Positions 28,316 to 37,143 are shown, counted from the stretch's first letter. The stretch: 64,000 nt of DNA from a bacterium (GCA_021790935.1 JAJYFL010000004.1:1-64000); one strand, 5' to 3'. Notes: a model not told the origin generated them from the letters alone. A program made the numbers and translations.

Positions 28316-28484
28316 CTAGGAGCCTGTCGGAGTTAAGCGCGTTTCCGTCTTTGGGCCGCCTTTTGCCCGAATACTTCGTTGCTCATCAGTCACGAAGCTA
28401 CGGCTTCGCTCCTTCTTCGCGCCTCGTCTCCGAACAAAATTCGGCGCCAAATCCGAAAACGGCTCAACTCCGACAGGCTCCTAG
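28316..28484. repeat. Palindromic mobile element, copy B (169 bp)
   Basis: Flanked by CTAG on both sides. Inside, GGAGCCTGTCGGAGTT is matched by AACTCCGACAGGCTCC. The internal hairpin reads CGAAGC-TACG-GCTTCG. It is about 95% identical to copy C but inverted. The duplicated Uma2 locus gives the empty site (GCGCCTAGCGCGGG at 26977-26990) for this filled site, so the insertion is direct evidence of mobility. The right CTAG holds the stop codon of the second Uma2 gene. No transposase gene is inside. Confidence 0.92.
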
Positions 28485-29017
28485 CGCGGGATCTCGATAT
28501 CCGCGAACAGCTCCGCCACTTCGAAATCGAGCCACGGAAGAGCCGGATGCGCGAAGCGCGCGCCCGCCTCGTAGGTTCGCGTTTCGCCGAACGCATGCGC
28601 CACGATCGTGCGTTTCATCGGATCGACGTCGAGCACGATCGTCGCACCCGTCGCCAGATACCGCGCGATCTTCCTGGCGAGCAGATCTAGCCGCTGCGAC
28701 GGCGAGCGCACCTCGGCGGCGATATCCGGCGCGAACGGCGGCTCGTCGGCCTCCTCGTCGCTCAGCGGGCGCAGGCGATCGTACGAAACGTACGCCACAT
28801 CCGGAACGAACGACGTGTTCGTACCGTCGGCCACGCCCACTCTGAAGCGCCACTCCGTTCCGACCAAACCGCGCCGCCGCGCGCAGCGTTTGATCGCCGT
28901 GGCAAGGGTGGACTGCACCAGTGCGTGCACCCGTTTGGGGCTCACCTTGGGATAGCGCCGGCCGTCGAGATATTCGGTCTCGGGCCGGTCGTCCAATAAC
29001 ATCGCCATCTCTCGCAC
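28481..29017 (-). CDS. Uma2-family endonuclease-like protein, copy 2
   Basis: A 178-aa near-identical copy of the protein at 26980-27516. All family motifs (SFVPDVAYVSYDRL, PDIAAEVRSPSQR, KIARYLATGATIVLDVDP) are conserved. Substitutions cluster in residues 33-45 (HALVQSTLATAIKR instead of HARVQFALAAAIDR) and at GVADG. Both copies keep open frames, so both are probably still expressed or the duplication is recent. Its TAG stop abuts the palindromic element B. Confidence 0.82.
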   Translation of the reverse strand: MREMAMLLDDRPETEYLDGRRYPKVSPKRVHALVQSTLATAIKRCARRRGLVGTEWRFRVGVADGTNTSFVPDVAYVSYDRLRPLSDEEADEPPFAPDIAAEVRSPSQRLDLLARKIARYLATGATIVLDVDPMKRTIVAHAFGETRTYEAGARFAHPALPWLDFEVAELFADIEIPR

Positions 29018-29055
29018 TCCATCGGCATTCTATCACGCCCGGCCGCCGGTCGTGC
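28481..29055. repeat. 575-bp direct duplication, copy 2 (Uma2 locus)
   Basis: Second copy of the 26980-27554 segment in the same orientation and with no gaps. Together the two copies bracket the toxin-antitoxin pair and palindromic element B. Homologous recombination between them would delete about 1.5 kb, including the toxin-antitoxin genes. Confidence 0.9.
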
Positions 29056-29094
29056 AAGAACGCGCGGTTCGTAATCCTGCGAAATGCGCGCGTG

Positions 29095-29465
29095 ATGCAC
29101 TTGGGCGTTGGGGCGAGCGCCATCGCGCTGGTTCAATCGTGGCTGGTTTCGGCTCCGTCGCTCGGCATGCGCGGGCTGACCATCACCCCGAAGTCGAAGT
29201 CTTTGACCTGACGGCGAACGGCCCGGCCTCCGCCGCCGGACTGCGCGCCGGCGACATCATCACCGAAGTCAACGGCCAAGCCTGCGTTTCGATGGACCAA
29301 CGGCTCTCACTGATACGCGATCGACGAGACGGTATTCCGACGCAGTTCGTGCTCATCCGCAACCATCAAAACATGAACCTCACGGCCCCGGTCGGAAGCA
29401 ACTCGTGGACACCTCCGGTCGCCGGACCCGGCTTTATCCCACCGGCGACGCCTCGACCGTCCTGA
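29095..29465 (+). pseudogene. Frameshifted PDZ-domain protein
   Basis: The first frame (ATG 29095) encodes a hydrophobic N-terminus and LGMRGLTITP, then soon meets a stop. One frame over, the sequence continues as EVEVFDLTANGPASAAGLRA, GDIITEVNGQ and a remaining PDZ strand to 29465. Together they make one PDZ domain of the kind found at the ends of Do-like proteases. The shift falls at the CCCC run near 29190, where one base appears missing. A sequencing error in that run is also possible. Confidence 0.6.
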
Positions 29466-29468
29466 AAC

Positions 29469-29489
29469 GTCCCGGAGCATCCGGGACGA
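29469..29489 (+). terminator. Hairpin after the PDZ pseudogene
   Basis: CGTCCCGGA, loop GCA, TCCGGGACG: a perfect 9-bp stem 4 nt past the stop at 29465. No T-run follows, so this is a terminator-like structure only. The rest of the gap to 29597 has a small GGCGCC-TGATTGA-GGCGCC stem and the GGAGGG ribosome site of the next gene. I see no recognisable riboswitch. Confidence 0.5.
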
Positions 29490-29597
29490 ACGCGCTCTTC
29501 CCAGGACGTTCCCGTAGCTCCTATACTATGTAAAACCCCAGTTGGCGCCTGATTGAGGCGCCCTAGCCGCTCGGGCTGAATCGTTGGAGGGCTAGTC

Positions 29598-31931
29598 GTG
29601 TGTCAAACCCGTCGCCTTTTGACCATTTGCTTTTCAGCCGCCACTCTGGTGCTGTCCGCGTGCGGAAAACACCAGGGGCAGGGCGTGACCGCTGCCGCGA
29701 GTGCGCCGGCCTCGGCAGCCGCAACGGGAACGGCCGCTGCCTCACCGGCCGCCGGAGCGCTATCCGCGGCGCCGCCCGCCGCTACCGCGACGCCGCAGCC
29801 GAATCTGCTGTCATGGCAGAGCGGCACGATCGTACGCGAGTATCCGGTCAGCCCCGACTCGGACCAGAACCCACAGGAGGCTCCTGAAGGGGGCTACTCC
29901 CCCGGCGACGCCGAGAAGGGGCCCTGGGTCTACCTCTATGAACTCCCAGGCCCGGCAAAGCTCACGGGCATTGCCGCAGCGATGCCGGACAAGACCGAAC
30001 AAGGCGACGGCGCAACCGCTACGTTCGCCGTTTCGACAACGGGCCCGGAGACCGGTTTCTCCGACGTCGGCACGATCTCGTCGCCGGCGACCCCGTTGCC
30101 GTGCTGTAGCGCCGCGCAGACTCTCGCGGTGAATTCGAACGCGCGCTGGGTGCGCGTGACCGTGAACCGCACCGGCACGGTAAAGCCAATCTCCTCGATG
30201 GCTGCCTACGGGGAGATCGCACCCTTGCCCGCAACCGCACATCTAGCCGGAACGTACGTGCAGTACAGCAAACCGTACGACAAGAGCGGAAAGTTCCGCA
30301 ACGCGCCGGACCAGAGCGATCCATGGTATCTGCGGGCCGTCACGGCCGGCACCGACGGCGCCAACGGCGAACAGTGCTTTGACGGCCATTTAGGCGATTC
30401 GTATCCCGGTACGCGCAACGGGCGTGTGTGGAGTTGGCAAAGCGGCGATCAAAAAGGGACGTACGTCGTAAACGACGAGGCGACCCTGCTCGTCGGTACT
30501 CAGGACGATGAGTCGAGCTACTGGGTGCGCACCGACAAACGGCCAAAGTATTGCGTCCCGCAAACGGCCGGTGCCGGTCCGGTGAACGTGGTCGTCCTGC
30601 AGTCGAAGGTGTGGGACGCCAGTCTATACCCCATGGACGGGGACAGCGTGAAAGACGCACCGCGGTACAGGTTCTCGCATATCGGTGCAAGCATGGTCGA
30701 TCAGGCGCTGCTCGATAGCGCCTCGACTCTCGTCTTCAACGGCCTATGCACCTCCGACGATCTCTTCGACGCCGCGCAGAACCAGATGATCTCGCAGTGG
30801 GTAGCAAACGGCCACAAGCTTCTGATCTACGATGCCGATATGTGCGGCAAGCCGACGCACTACGCCATGTTGCCGTATCAGTTCCAAAGTAACAACCCGG
30901 GGGCGCAGGGCGCAAAGGGCGACCGGCTCATTCTCGTTGAGGACGATTCGCTCGGCACGTCCGATAAGAGCGAGAAAGCTCATTATTTCGATCCACTCCC
31001 GTATGCGCACGATGAATACAATCAACTCGGTGACGCAAACACCGTGGTCACGCACGATCCCAATTGGTGCGGGCACCTGTTCGGCACGAACGTCAATCAC
31101 GTCAACGGCTTCATGCAGATGTACGCGAATTATGGGAAAGGCCTTATCATCTACGACGGCTTCGACCACGACGATAGCAACCTCGCGGGATACCGGCGGG
31201 TACGCATGCTCGAGCTGACGCAGCCGATTCCCGCCGACTTACCGTGCACGCAAAAAGCCTCACTGGCTTTCGTCATCGAACCGAACCGCTCGGGCAAGTT
31301 CGTTCCGGGCAAACCGATCACGCTGACTTTCGCGATGGAACTCCTCGCGAATCAGGGCTGGAAGGGCCACGTGAACGTGACGACGAGCGGGGATTTCAAG
31401 GCGAACGTGACGCCGAACTCGTTCGATACCAACGGCGGTACGCAGCCGCTGAAGATCGCGCTCGGCGTTCCCGGCAACGCGAAAGCCGGCACCTACGCCG
31501 TCATCGTTAACGGTGACGGAGGCAACAATCAGACCGCACAGGCGACGATTCAATTGACGGCAGCGGTTCCCGCCGTCAAGCAGTTCCAGCAGCGCCGCAT
31601 TCGCATTTACGGCATCCATTTCGACGTCGACAAATCGACGATCAAGCCGCAGTCCGAGCCCGTTATCGCGCAAATCGCGGCGGTGATGAAGCAGAACCCG
31701 TCGTGGCGCTTCCGCGTGGAGGGGCACACCGATTCGGATGGCGGCTATCGGCACAACATGGTGCTCTCACAGCATCGCGCGGAATCGGTCGTCAACGATC
31801 TTGTCAAACGCTATCGCATCGCGCGCTCTCGCCTGGTTCCGATCGGATACGGTTACTCCCGGCCGGTCGCGCCGAACACGACCGATGCCGGCAAGGCACT
31901 CAACCGCCGCGTCGAGCTCGTCCGCCTATGA
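29598..31931 (+). CDS. Lipoprotein with C-terminal OmpA-like peptidoglycan-binding domain
   Basis: A 777-aa protein. A GTG start (GGAGGG about 9 nt upstream) gives a lipoprotein signal with lipobox LSAC (Cys22), then a low-complexity Ala/Pro linker. The large middle part is unrecognised. Residues about 660-777 form an OmpA/Pal domain: FDVDKSTIKPQSEPVI, VEGHTDSDGG, LSQHRAESVVNDLV and GYSRPVAPN. It should tie a lipid anchor to peptidoglycan. The ATGA overlap with the next gene suggests the two products work together. Confidence 0.82.
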   Translation: MCQTRRLLTICFSAATLVLSACGKHQGQGVTAAASAPASAAATGTAAASPAAGALSAAPPAATATPQPNLLSWQSGTIVREYPVSPDSDQNPQEAPEGGYSPGDAEKGPWVYLYELPGPAKLTGIAAAMPDKTEQGDGATATFAVSTTGPETGFSDVGTISSPATPLPCCSAAQTLAVNSNARWVRVTVNRTGTVKPISSMAAYGEIAPLPATAHLAGTYVQYSKPYDKSGKFRNAPDQSDPWYLRAVTAGTDGANGEQCFDGHLGDSYPGTRNGRVWSWQSGDQKGTYVVNDEATLLVGTQDDESSYWVRTDKRPKYCVPQTAGAGPVNVVVLQSKVWDASLYPMDGDSVKDAPRYRFSHIGASMVDQALLDSASTLVFNGLCTSDDLFDAAQNQMISQWVANGHKLLIYDADMCGKPTHYAMLPYQFQSNNPGAQGAKGDRLILVEDDSLGTSDKSEKAHYFDPLPYAHDEYNQLGDANTVVTHDPNWCGHLFGTNVNHVNGFMQMYANYGKGLIIYDGFDHDDSNLAGYRRVRMLELTQPIPADLPCTQKASLAFVIEPNRSGKFVPGKPITLTFAMELLANQGWKGHVNVTTSGDFKANVTPNSFDTNGGTQPLKIALGVPGNAKAGTYAVIVNGDGGNNQTAQATIQLTAAVPAVKQFQQRRIRIYGIHFDVDKSTIKPQSEPVIAQIAAVMKQNPSWRFRVEGHTDSDGGYRHNMVLSQHRAESVVNDLVKRYRIARSRLVPIGYGYSRPVAPNTTDAGKALNRRVELVRL

Positions 31932-34318
31932 AGCGCGTTGCGGTACTTCTCGTCGTGGCGATTTTCGTCGTCGCAGGTATCTACTCGTATCGCCTCTTCA
32001 GCGGGCGATCGGCACGCGGTATCTCGTCGGCCGACGCGGCGATCTTCCCCACCGCGCCCGCACCGTGTCCGTCCGACCCGAACGATCTCGCCGGCATCGA
32101 AGGCTACGCGCCCGGCGCGGGCGGTGCGGAGAAGATCGGCCAAGCCGGCTCCGGAAACATGGGTGGCTTAGGGGGAGCACTCGGCGGCGGGGAACGAGCA
32201 ACACCGAGCCCGCAAGCCACGGAAGCGTGCAGCGGTATCACGCCCGAAGTCGCACAGTATTTCGATCGCATGGACAAGCGCATGGCGCTCATCCCGGAAG
32301 ACGGGTACGACCCGAATCTACGCGCCACGGAGCTCGGCGACGCCAATGCGGTCTTCGCTTTCGTGCGCGATCATATTCGCACCGAAGCTTACGAAGGAGA
32401 GATGCGCGGCCCCAGCGGCACGCTGCAATCGCGCGGCGGTTCGCCCATCGACAAAGCGTATCTGCTGGCCGGCATGCTCGGCGCAATCGGGGTTCCGGCG
32501 CGGCTGGTGCACGGGCAACTAGGCGACTCCGAAATGCTGCAACTCGTCAATCAGGTGGCCACGTCCAGCCCCGTTGGACTGCCCGAATCGCCGCAGCTCG
32601 CCGATGCATTCAAACAGCTGGGCATCGACGCAAACGTCGCCAGGCGGCAGGCGTTGGACGGCGTTGTGAAAACCGACGCACGAGTCGACGCGACGATTAC
32701 AGCGGCGCAAGCGCCGGCCGCCGAGCTCGCAGCGGCACTGCAGCAAGGCAACGCAGCGCTTTCAGCAGATGATACTGCGCTGCGCAAAGCGTGGGCTACG
32801 AATCTGCGCGACCACTGGTGGGTGCAAGTACGGCAAGGCGGCACGTGGAGCGATTGGGACCCCAGTACGCCCGACGCCAAACCCGGAACTCATCTCGGCG
32901 CCGCGCCGACGGCCGACGGCATCCCGGAGCCCGGTCGAGATCAGCAAACCACGCTCGCTATTCGGGTTATCGCCAACTACGCAGGCGCATCACCGCAGAG
33001 CAAGACGCTCGTCGAAGCCTCCGCGCCCATGGCGAAAATCTACGGGATGCCGATCTCGCTGGCGATCGGCGATCGCTCGAGGGGGACGCTGGACCTGAAG
33101 GCTGCCACGTCGTTCACGCCGAGCATCAGCATGGGCAGCGACGAAACCACCGGCGACGCCTTCGCGCTGGACCCGCCCGGCGGGCCCCGCATCGCGGCGC
33201 TACACTTGCAGATCGAAACCGATATCCCGGGTCAAGCGCCCCGCATCGTGAACCGCACGATCCTCGATCGCCGCAACGCGCAAGGTGCAATCGACGACTC
33301 CTGGACTTCCGAGCGATCGGCCTACGCCGTGACGACGACCTACTCGATGCTCGCCGTTTCGGGCGACTTCGACCCCGGCTTTGCCGCACAACGTGAAGGC
33401 GAGGGACTCAAGGCGGTGCACGCTTTCGTGGAATACGTCAGCGCCGGCGGATACGGCAAACAACTGCCGCCTGCCGGTATTGCGGCAGCATATCCAATGG
33501 AGGACCTGCACTACTACGAACAAGATGCCCTCGTGCGGCACCGTTTGGAGGCGGCCGCCAACGGGACGCTGCACTTCTTCTTCGACCGCCCGCAGATCGT
33601 AATGATGCACCGCGCGCTGGCCATGCGCGATGGAAAGATCAGCGGCATCGAGCAGTTCGATATCGTCGAGAACGGCATGGCGGCAACGGGCGCCGACGCG
33701 CAGGCCGCGATCAAAGCTAACTTCGTGCGCGGCTACGTCGACACGTCGATCGAGCAGCATCTGCTTGCCGCGCCGGGCGACGGCGGCACCATCGCTCTGT
33801 TTGCCGCAGCAAAACACGCAGGCATCGCGGCCACTGTCTCCACCGATCCGAAATTTGGCGGTATTGCGATAGTACCGGCCGCTCCGGTTGCACTGGAAGG
33901 GCACGATCGCGTCGGCTGGTGGCAAGTCGAACCGGCCAGCGGCAACCTCGTCGGGCGCATGGACGACGGCGCGGGACAGGAGCTGGTCGAGTACGCCATC
34001 GCGCGCGCGAACGACTGGTCGACGCTGTATTCGATGCTGCAATTCTACGGCGACTTCTTCCGGTGTATCGCCAGCGCCGTAGAAGCACCACTCGCCGGTG
34101 AAGGCGGTACGCAAGCACAGGCGGCCTTCAAGCAATGCGCGGGAGCGGCGCTTTGCAACTATTTGGAGGCGCTCGGCTCCGGGGAGGCGTTCTCGCGCCT
34201 GGACAGCGATACGCTCGCACTCATCTACAACATCATGGACCTTAGCGTTCCCGGATCGAAGGATTCGTGGCCTGGCACGCTTGGCGCCGCGTGCAGCCAA
34301 CACTTTAGCAACCCATAG
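31928..34318 (+). CDS. Membrane-anchored transglutaminase-like protein, catalytic Cys missing
   Basis: A 796-aa protein with an N-terminal membrane anchor (residues 4-23) and a Gly-rich stretch (about 60-90). The transglutaminase-core region has DKAYLLAGMLGAIGVPARLVHG near residues 175-196, a histidine in LRDHWWVQV (about 296) and W-D-P near 310. In active members a cysteine precedes DKA (GxCxDKA). Here the site reads GSPIDKA, so the domain is probably a non-catalytic binding module. The large C-terminal part is unrecognised. Translationally coupled to the OmpA lipoprotein. Confidence 0.72.
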   Translation: MKRVAVLLVVAIFVVAGIYSYRLFSGRSARGISSADAAIFPTAPAPCPSDPNDLAGIEGYAPGAGGAEKIGQAGSGNMGGLGGALGGGERATPSPQATEACSGITPEVAQYFDRMDKRMALIPEDGYDPNLRATELGDANAVFAFVRDHIRTEAYEGEMRGPSGTLQSRGGSPIDKAYLLAGMLGAIGVPARLVHGQLGDSEMLQLVNQVATSSPVGLPESPQLADAFKQLGIDANVARRQALDGVVKTDARVDATITAAQAPAAELAAALQQGNAALSADDTALRKAWATNLRDHWWVQVRQGGTWSDWDPSTPDAKPGTHLGAAPTADGIPEPGRDQQTTLAIRVIANYAGASPQSKTLVEASAPMAKIYGMPISLAIGDRSRGTLDLKAATSFTPSISMGSDETTGDAFALDPPGGPRIAALHLQIETDIPGQAPRIVNRTILDRRNAQGAIDDSWTSERSAYAVTTTYSMLAVSGDFDPGFAAQREGEGLKAVHAFVEYVSAGGYGKQLPPAGIAAAYPMEDLHYYEQDALVRHRLEAAANGTLHFFFDRPQIVMMHRALAMRDGKISGIEQFDIVENGMAATGADAQAAIKANFVRGYVDTSIEQHLLAAPGDGGTIALFAAAKHAGIAATVSTDPKFGGIAIVPAAPVALEGHDRVGWWQVEPASGNLVGRMDDGAGQELVEYAIARANDWSTLYSMLQFYGDFFRCIASAVEAPLAGEGGTQAQAAFKQCAGAALCNYLEALGSGEAFSRLDSDTLALIYNIMDLSVPGSKDSWPGTLGAACSQHFSNP

Positions 34319-34321
34319 TAG

Positions 34322-34498
34322 TCATCGCAGAAGGCGAAAGAGGACGGCAAGCTCACCGAAGAGGTGATGCTCGACACGTTCAACTTCGGCCCCGCACCCG
34401 CAGGCGGCCGCGAGATCGCCGTTCTTTTCGACAAAGCACGCGGACTCATCGTCGTCCGGGCTTCCGCACGCCTGCAGTCCGCGGCATCGGCGCCATAG
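34322..34498 (+). other. Coding-like tail in frame after two stop codons
   Basis: The transglutaminase-like gene ends with TAG TAG. The same frame then stays open for 58 codons to a TAG at 34496. Codon choice is like a gene (AAG GCG AAA GAG GAC GGC AAG CTC), and the encoded text includes KAKEDGKLTEEVMLDTF and AVLFDKARGLIVV. It may be the severed C-terminal end of the preceding protein, or a small ORF from the ATG at 34367. The rest of the gap to 34568 shows nothing. Confidence 0.4.
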
Positions 34499-34567
34499 CC
34501 TACTGCCAACGCAGCAGGATGTTCGCACAGAAGGGCCAGACCCTCCTCACCGCTGCAACTTACAAAG

Positions 34568-34984
34568 TTAGAGTTGGGGGTTGCATCGGTCGTAGCGTCC
34601 GCCATAGGCGTTTGTGAACTCGTGAACGCGCTGCAACTCCTGTTGAACGCGCTCGATCATCGTCGCTCGGACGGCCAATAGCCAGTACTTCGTTCGCTTC
34701 TCGTACGTTTCCGCGGTCGTGGCCGCGAACCCGTTCTTCGTGAACACCTCGATGGCGGCAGCCCGGTTGCGCGGATCGTTGAAGTACATCTGATGTTCGA
34801 GGACGACCACTTCGGCTCCGGCCGGCAACCGCAGACGAATCGAAGCGATAATCTGATCCCAGCCCCGGGACTCGTCGCGCGCCCGACCGCGGCCTGCGCG
34901 GTTCCGGAAACGCCGAACGGCGAACGATGCCGAAAATGTGACGGCCATCATTACAATCGCGGCTAGAAACGGAAACTGGTTCAA
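34568..34984 (-). CDS. Membrane-anchored RraB-like domain protein
   Basis: A 138-aa protein with an N-terminal membrane helix (about residues 6-24) and a basic stretch. A domain (about 45-138) has the RraB (ribonuclease E inhibitor) pattern: VVLEHQMYFNDPRNRAAAIE, a KNGFA turn, a KYWLLAVRATMI strand and the C-terminal YGGRYDRCNP. The membrane anchor is not part of classical RraB. A role in RNase E control is only a possibility; the fold is also found in proteins of unknown function. Confidence 0.6.
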   Translation of the reverse strand: MNQFPFLAAIVMMAVTFSASFAVRRFRNRAGRGRARDESRGWDQIIASIRLRLPAGAEVVVLEHQMYFNDPRNRAAAIEVFTKNGFAATTAETYEKRTKYWLLAVRATMIERVQQELQRVHEFTNAYGGRYDRCNPQL

Positions 34985-35080
34985 TTCACCGGCTCCACGC
35001 CACGGAACGCTTGGGCGAGCGCTTGACGCTTTCCACTCAGCCGAGGTTCCCCATATGGCCGAAATTTCCGGCCCCGGCTC

Positions 35081-35154
35081 CTAGGAGTTTGTCTGACTTG
35101 AGCGCGTTTCCGTCTTCGGATCCAAAAAACGGCCCGAGCCAGACAAACTCCTAG
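35081..35154. repeat. Palindromic mobile element, copy D (74-bp deletion form)
   Basis: CTAG on both ends, with arms GGAGTTTGTCTG and CAGACAAACTCC. It shares GCGCGTTTCCGTCTT with copy B but lacks the whole internal core. Both arms differ from copy B in matching positions, so pairing is kept. The right CTAG contains the TAG stop codon of pheA. Confidence 0.85.
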
Positions 35155-35945
35155 TAGACGCCCAGGATGCGGCTGTCGGGGCCGAGACCGATCGCAATAT
35201 CGGCTGCGTCCGCGCCGCTCGGGCAATCGAACTCGATGTAAAATCTGTATTCGAATGGCACGCGCCGGCTCGGCCGGGCCACGAGGTTGCGAAGATTTAA
35301 TGATTTCTCAGCAAGCCGTCCCAGCGCTTCGTGCAGGCTGCCGGCGCGGTGCGGCAGCTCGAAAGCGAGGAGTGCTCTGCCCAGATTGCGCCGCGCCATA
35401 CGTTGGCGCGCGATTAGAAAGAAGCGGGTGAGGTTTTCGACCGGGTCTTGAATCGCTTGCGCCAAAATCCGGCCGCCATACCGGTGCGCCGCCAGTGCCG
35501 GGCCGATGGCGGCGAGATGCATGTCTCCAGTCTCGACGACGGTACGAATGGCGCCCGCAGTATCGTCGGCAGTTTGTATGCGCAGATCGGGCCGCCTGGA
35601 GAGAAACTCACGGCATTGTTCGAGCGCCACCGGATGCGAAGCGATCGTGGTGATATCTTCGGGAGAAGAGTTCGGCGTTCCGACCAGGACCTGCACGATT
35701 GGATGGGTGGTCTCGTCGACTACCCTCAACTGCGGGTGTTCCGCGATCAGATCGTAGGACCGCGCGATCGATCCGTACATCGTATTTTCGCACGGCAACA
35801 GCCCAAAACCGACCTCCGCTGAAGCGACCGCTCCAACAAGATCGTCGAAGGTACGATACCCGCGCGTCGGGAGATCGCCCATGAGAGCGACGATCGCCTC
35901 CTCACTGAAAGCGCCGGGTTCGCCCTGGAACCCGATCGCACTCAT
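35151..35945 (-). CDS. pheA: Prephenate dehydratase
   Basis: A 264-aa enzyme converting prephenate to phenylpyruvate. The catalytic domain begins IGFQGEPGAFSEEA and has LLPCENTMYGSIARSYDLI and AAIGPALAAHRYGG. A C-terminal ACT domain (about residues 185-264) has TRFFLIAR, ALLAFELPHRAGSLHEALG and the ESRP-like region SLNLRNLVARPSR, so feedback control by phenylalanine is expected. No chorismate mutase part. The stop codon lies in the end of palindromic element D. Confidence 0.94.
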   Translation of the reverse strand: MSAIGFQGEPGAFSEEAIVALMGDLPTRGYRTFDDLVGAVASAEVGFGLLPCENTMYGSIARSYDLIAEHPQLRVVDETTHPIVQVLVGTPNSSPEDITTIASHPVALEQCREFLSRRPDLRIQTADDTAGAIRTVVETGDMHLAAIGPALAAHRYGGRILAQAIQDPVENLTRFFLIARQRMARRNLGRALLAFELPHRAGSLHEALGRLAEKSLNLRNLVARPSRRVPFEYRFYIEFDCPSGADAADIAIGLGPDSRILGVY

Positions 35946-35970
35946 GAGGCGCGAGCGGGGTGCGGATAGT

Positions 35971-37143
35971 TCAACCGGCGTCGCTTGGAACGGGCGCTTC
36001 TGCGCGAAAGACACGAAGCGCCGCCGCTACCCCCGCGCCCGCGCGAATCGGCACGCCGAGTTCCAGCAGTTCGCACTCGATCGCGCCGAGCGCACCCAGC
36101 ACGTCGGCCTGCGACAGCTCGCCCATCGTGCCGATGCGCAGAATCTTGCCCTTCAACTCCGCCTGACCCCCGGACAGAACGATGCCGCGCTCTTCGCGCA
36201 ACGCGCGTAACAAGCCGCCGGCGTCGATGCCGTCGGGAACGCGAGCCGCGACGACGGTCGGCGAATGCGCCCCCGGCTGCGAGAAGATCGAGATGCCGAG
36301 CGCCTCGAGACCCGTGCGAATAGCGCGTGCGTAGGTCTCCAGGCGCATCCAAACGTGGCGCGCACCTACGCGGCCATAGCGATCCAGCGCCTCGTCCAGC
36401 GCGAAGTACGCGCTGACCGGCGGCGTCCACGGTGTCTGCCCTTGCCGCGCAAACTCGCGCGCTTTGAGCAGATCGAAATAGAAGCGCGGCATGGGATTAC
36501 GTTCGATTCGCTGCCAAACCTGCGCTCCGACTGCAACCATCGCCAATCCCGGAGGCGCGGCGAAGACTTTCTGCGGAGCCGTCACGACGACGTCGAATCC
36601 CCACTCGTCCATTCGGAACTCCGAGGCTCCCATGCCGCTGACCGCGTCCACGATCGTAACCGCCCCGTGCTCGCGCGTCACCGCAGCGATTGCCGCCATG
36701 TCGTTTTGAACGCCGGTGGAGGTCTCGTTTTGCGTGAGCAGTACCCCCGCGATGCGCCGGCTTGCATCGGCTTTTAGGCGCTCGGCAAGTGCCTGCGGAT
36801 CGAGCGCGTAGCCCGGCGCCGTCTCCAGCGTCTCCACCTCGCAACCGTGGGTCTGGGCGATCGCGGCGAGACGGCGGCCGAAGAAGCCAACCGGGCAGGC
36901 AAGCAGTCTCTCCCCGGGTGCAAACGTATTCACGACCGCCGCTTCGAGGCCACCCGTACCCGAGCAGCCAAGCAGCACGACGTCACCCGTCGTGCCGAAG
37001 ATCGGGCGCAAGCGCTCTACCAGCCTCCCCTGCATCGCTGCGAACTGCGGGCCGCGATGATCGATCATCGCCTGACCAGCAGCCGCGAGGACCGATTCGG
37101 CAACCGTTACGGGCCCAGGTATGAAAAGGATTTGTTTTCTCAC
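35971..37143 (-). CDS. Class V aminotransferase (serine/alanine-glyoxylate family)
   Basis: A 390-aa PLP aminotransferase. It has the N-terminal FIPGPVTVAE, VVLLGCSGTGGLEAAVVN, IVDAVSGMGASEF with the PLP aspartate, and the PLP lysine in VVVTAPQKVFAAPPGLA. The family includes serine-glyoxylate and alanine-glyoxylate aminotransferases and archaeal-type phosphoserine aminotransferase; a role in serine or alanine formation is possible. GTG start with GGAGGGG about 8 nt upstream. It lies between leuA and pheA on the same strand. Confidence 0.85.
   Translation of the reverse strand: MRKQILFIPGPVTVAESVLAAAGQAMIDHRGPQFAAMQGRLVERLRPIFGTTGDVVLLGCSGTGGLEAAVVNTFAPGERLLACPVGFFGRRLAAIAQTHGCEVETLETAPGYALDPQALAERLKADASRRIAGVLLTQNETSTGVQNDMAAIAAVTREHGAVTIVDAVSGMGASEFRMDEWGFDVVVTAPQKVFAAPPGLAMVAVGAQVWQRIERNPMPRFYFDLLKAREFARQGQTPWTPPVSAYFALDEALDRYGRVGARHVWMRLETYARAIRTGLEALGISIFSQPGAHSPTVVAARVPDGIDAGGLLRALREERGIVLSGGQAELKGKILRIGTMGELSQADVLGALGAIECELLELGVPIRAGAGVAAALRVFRAEAPVPSDAG

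Noticed and set aside
28316-28484. Palindromic element B as a simple terminator or REP sequence
   Set aside because: Exact length conservation with two other copies, TA flanks, an empty site at 26977-26990 and a separate covarying core go beyond a terminator. REP sequences are much shorter.
29490-29597. Possible riboswitch before the OmpA lipoprotein gene
   Set aside because: There is a small GGCGCC stem and a ribosome site, but no conserved core of any riboswitch family that I recognise.
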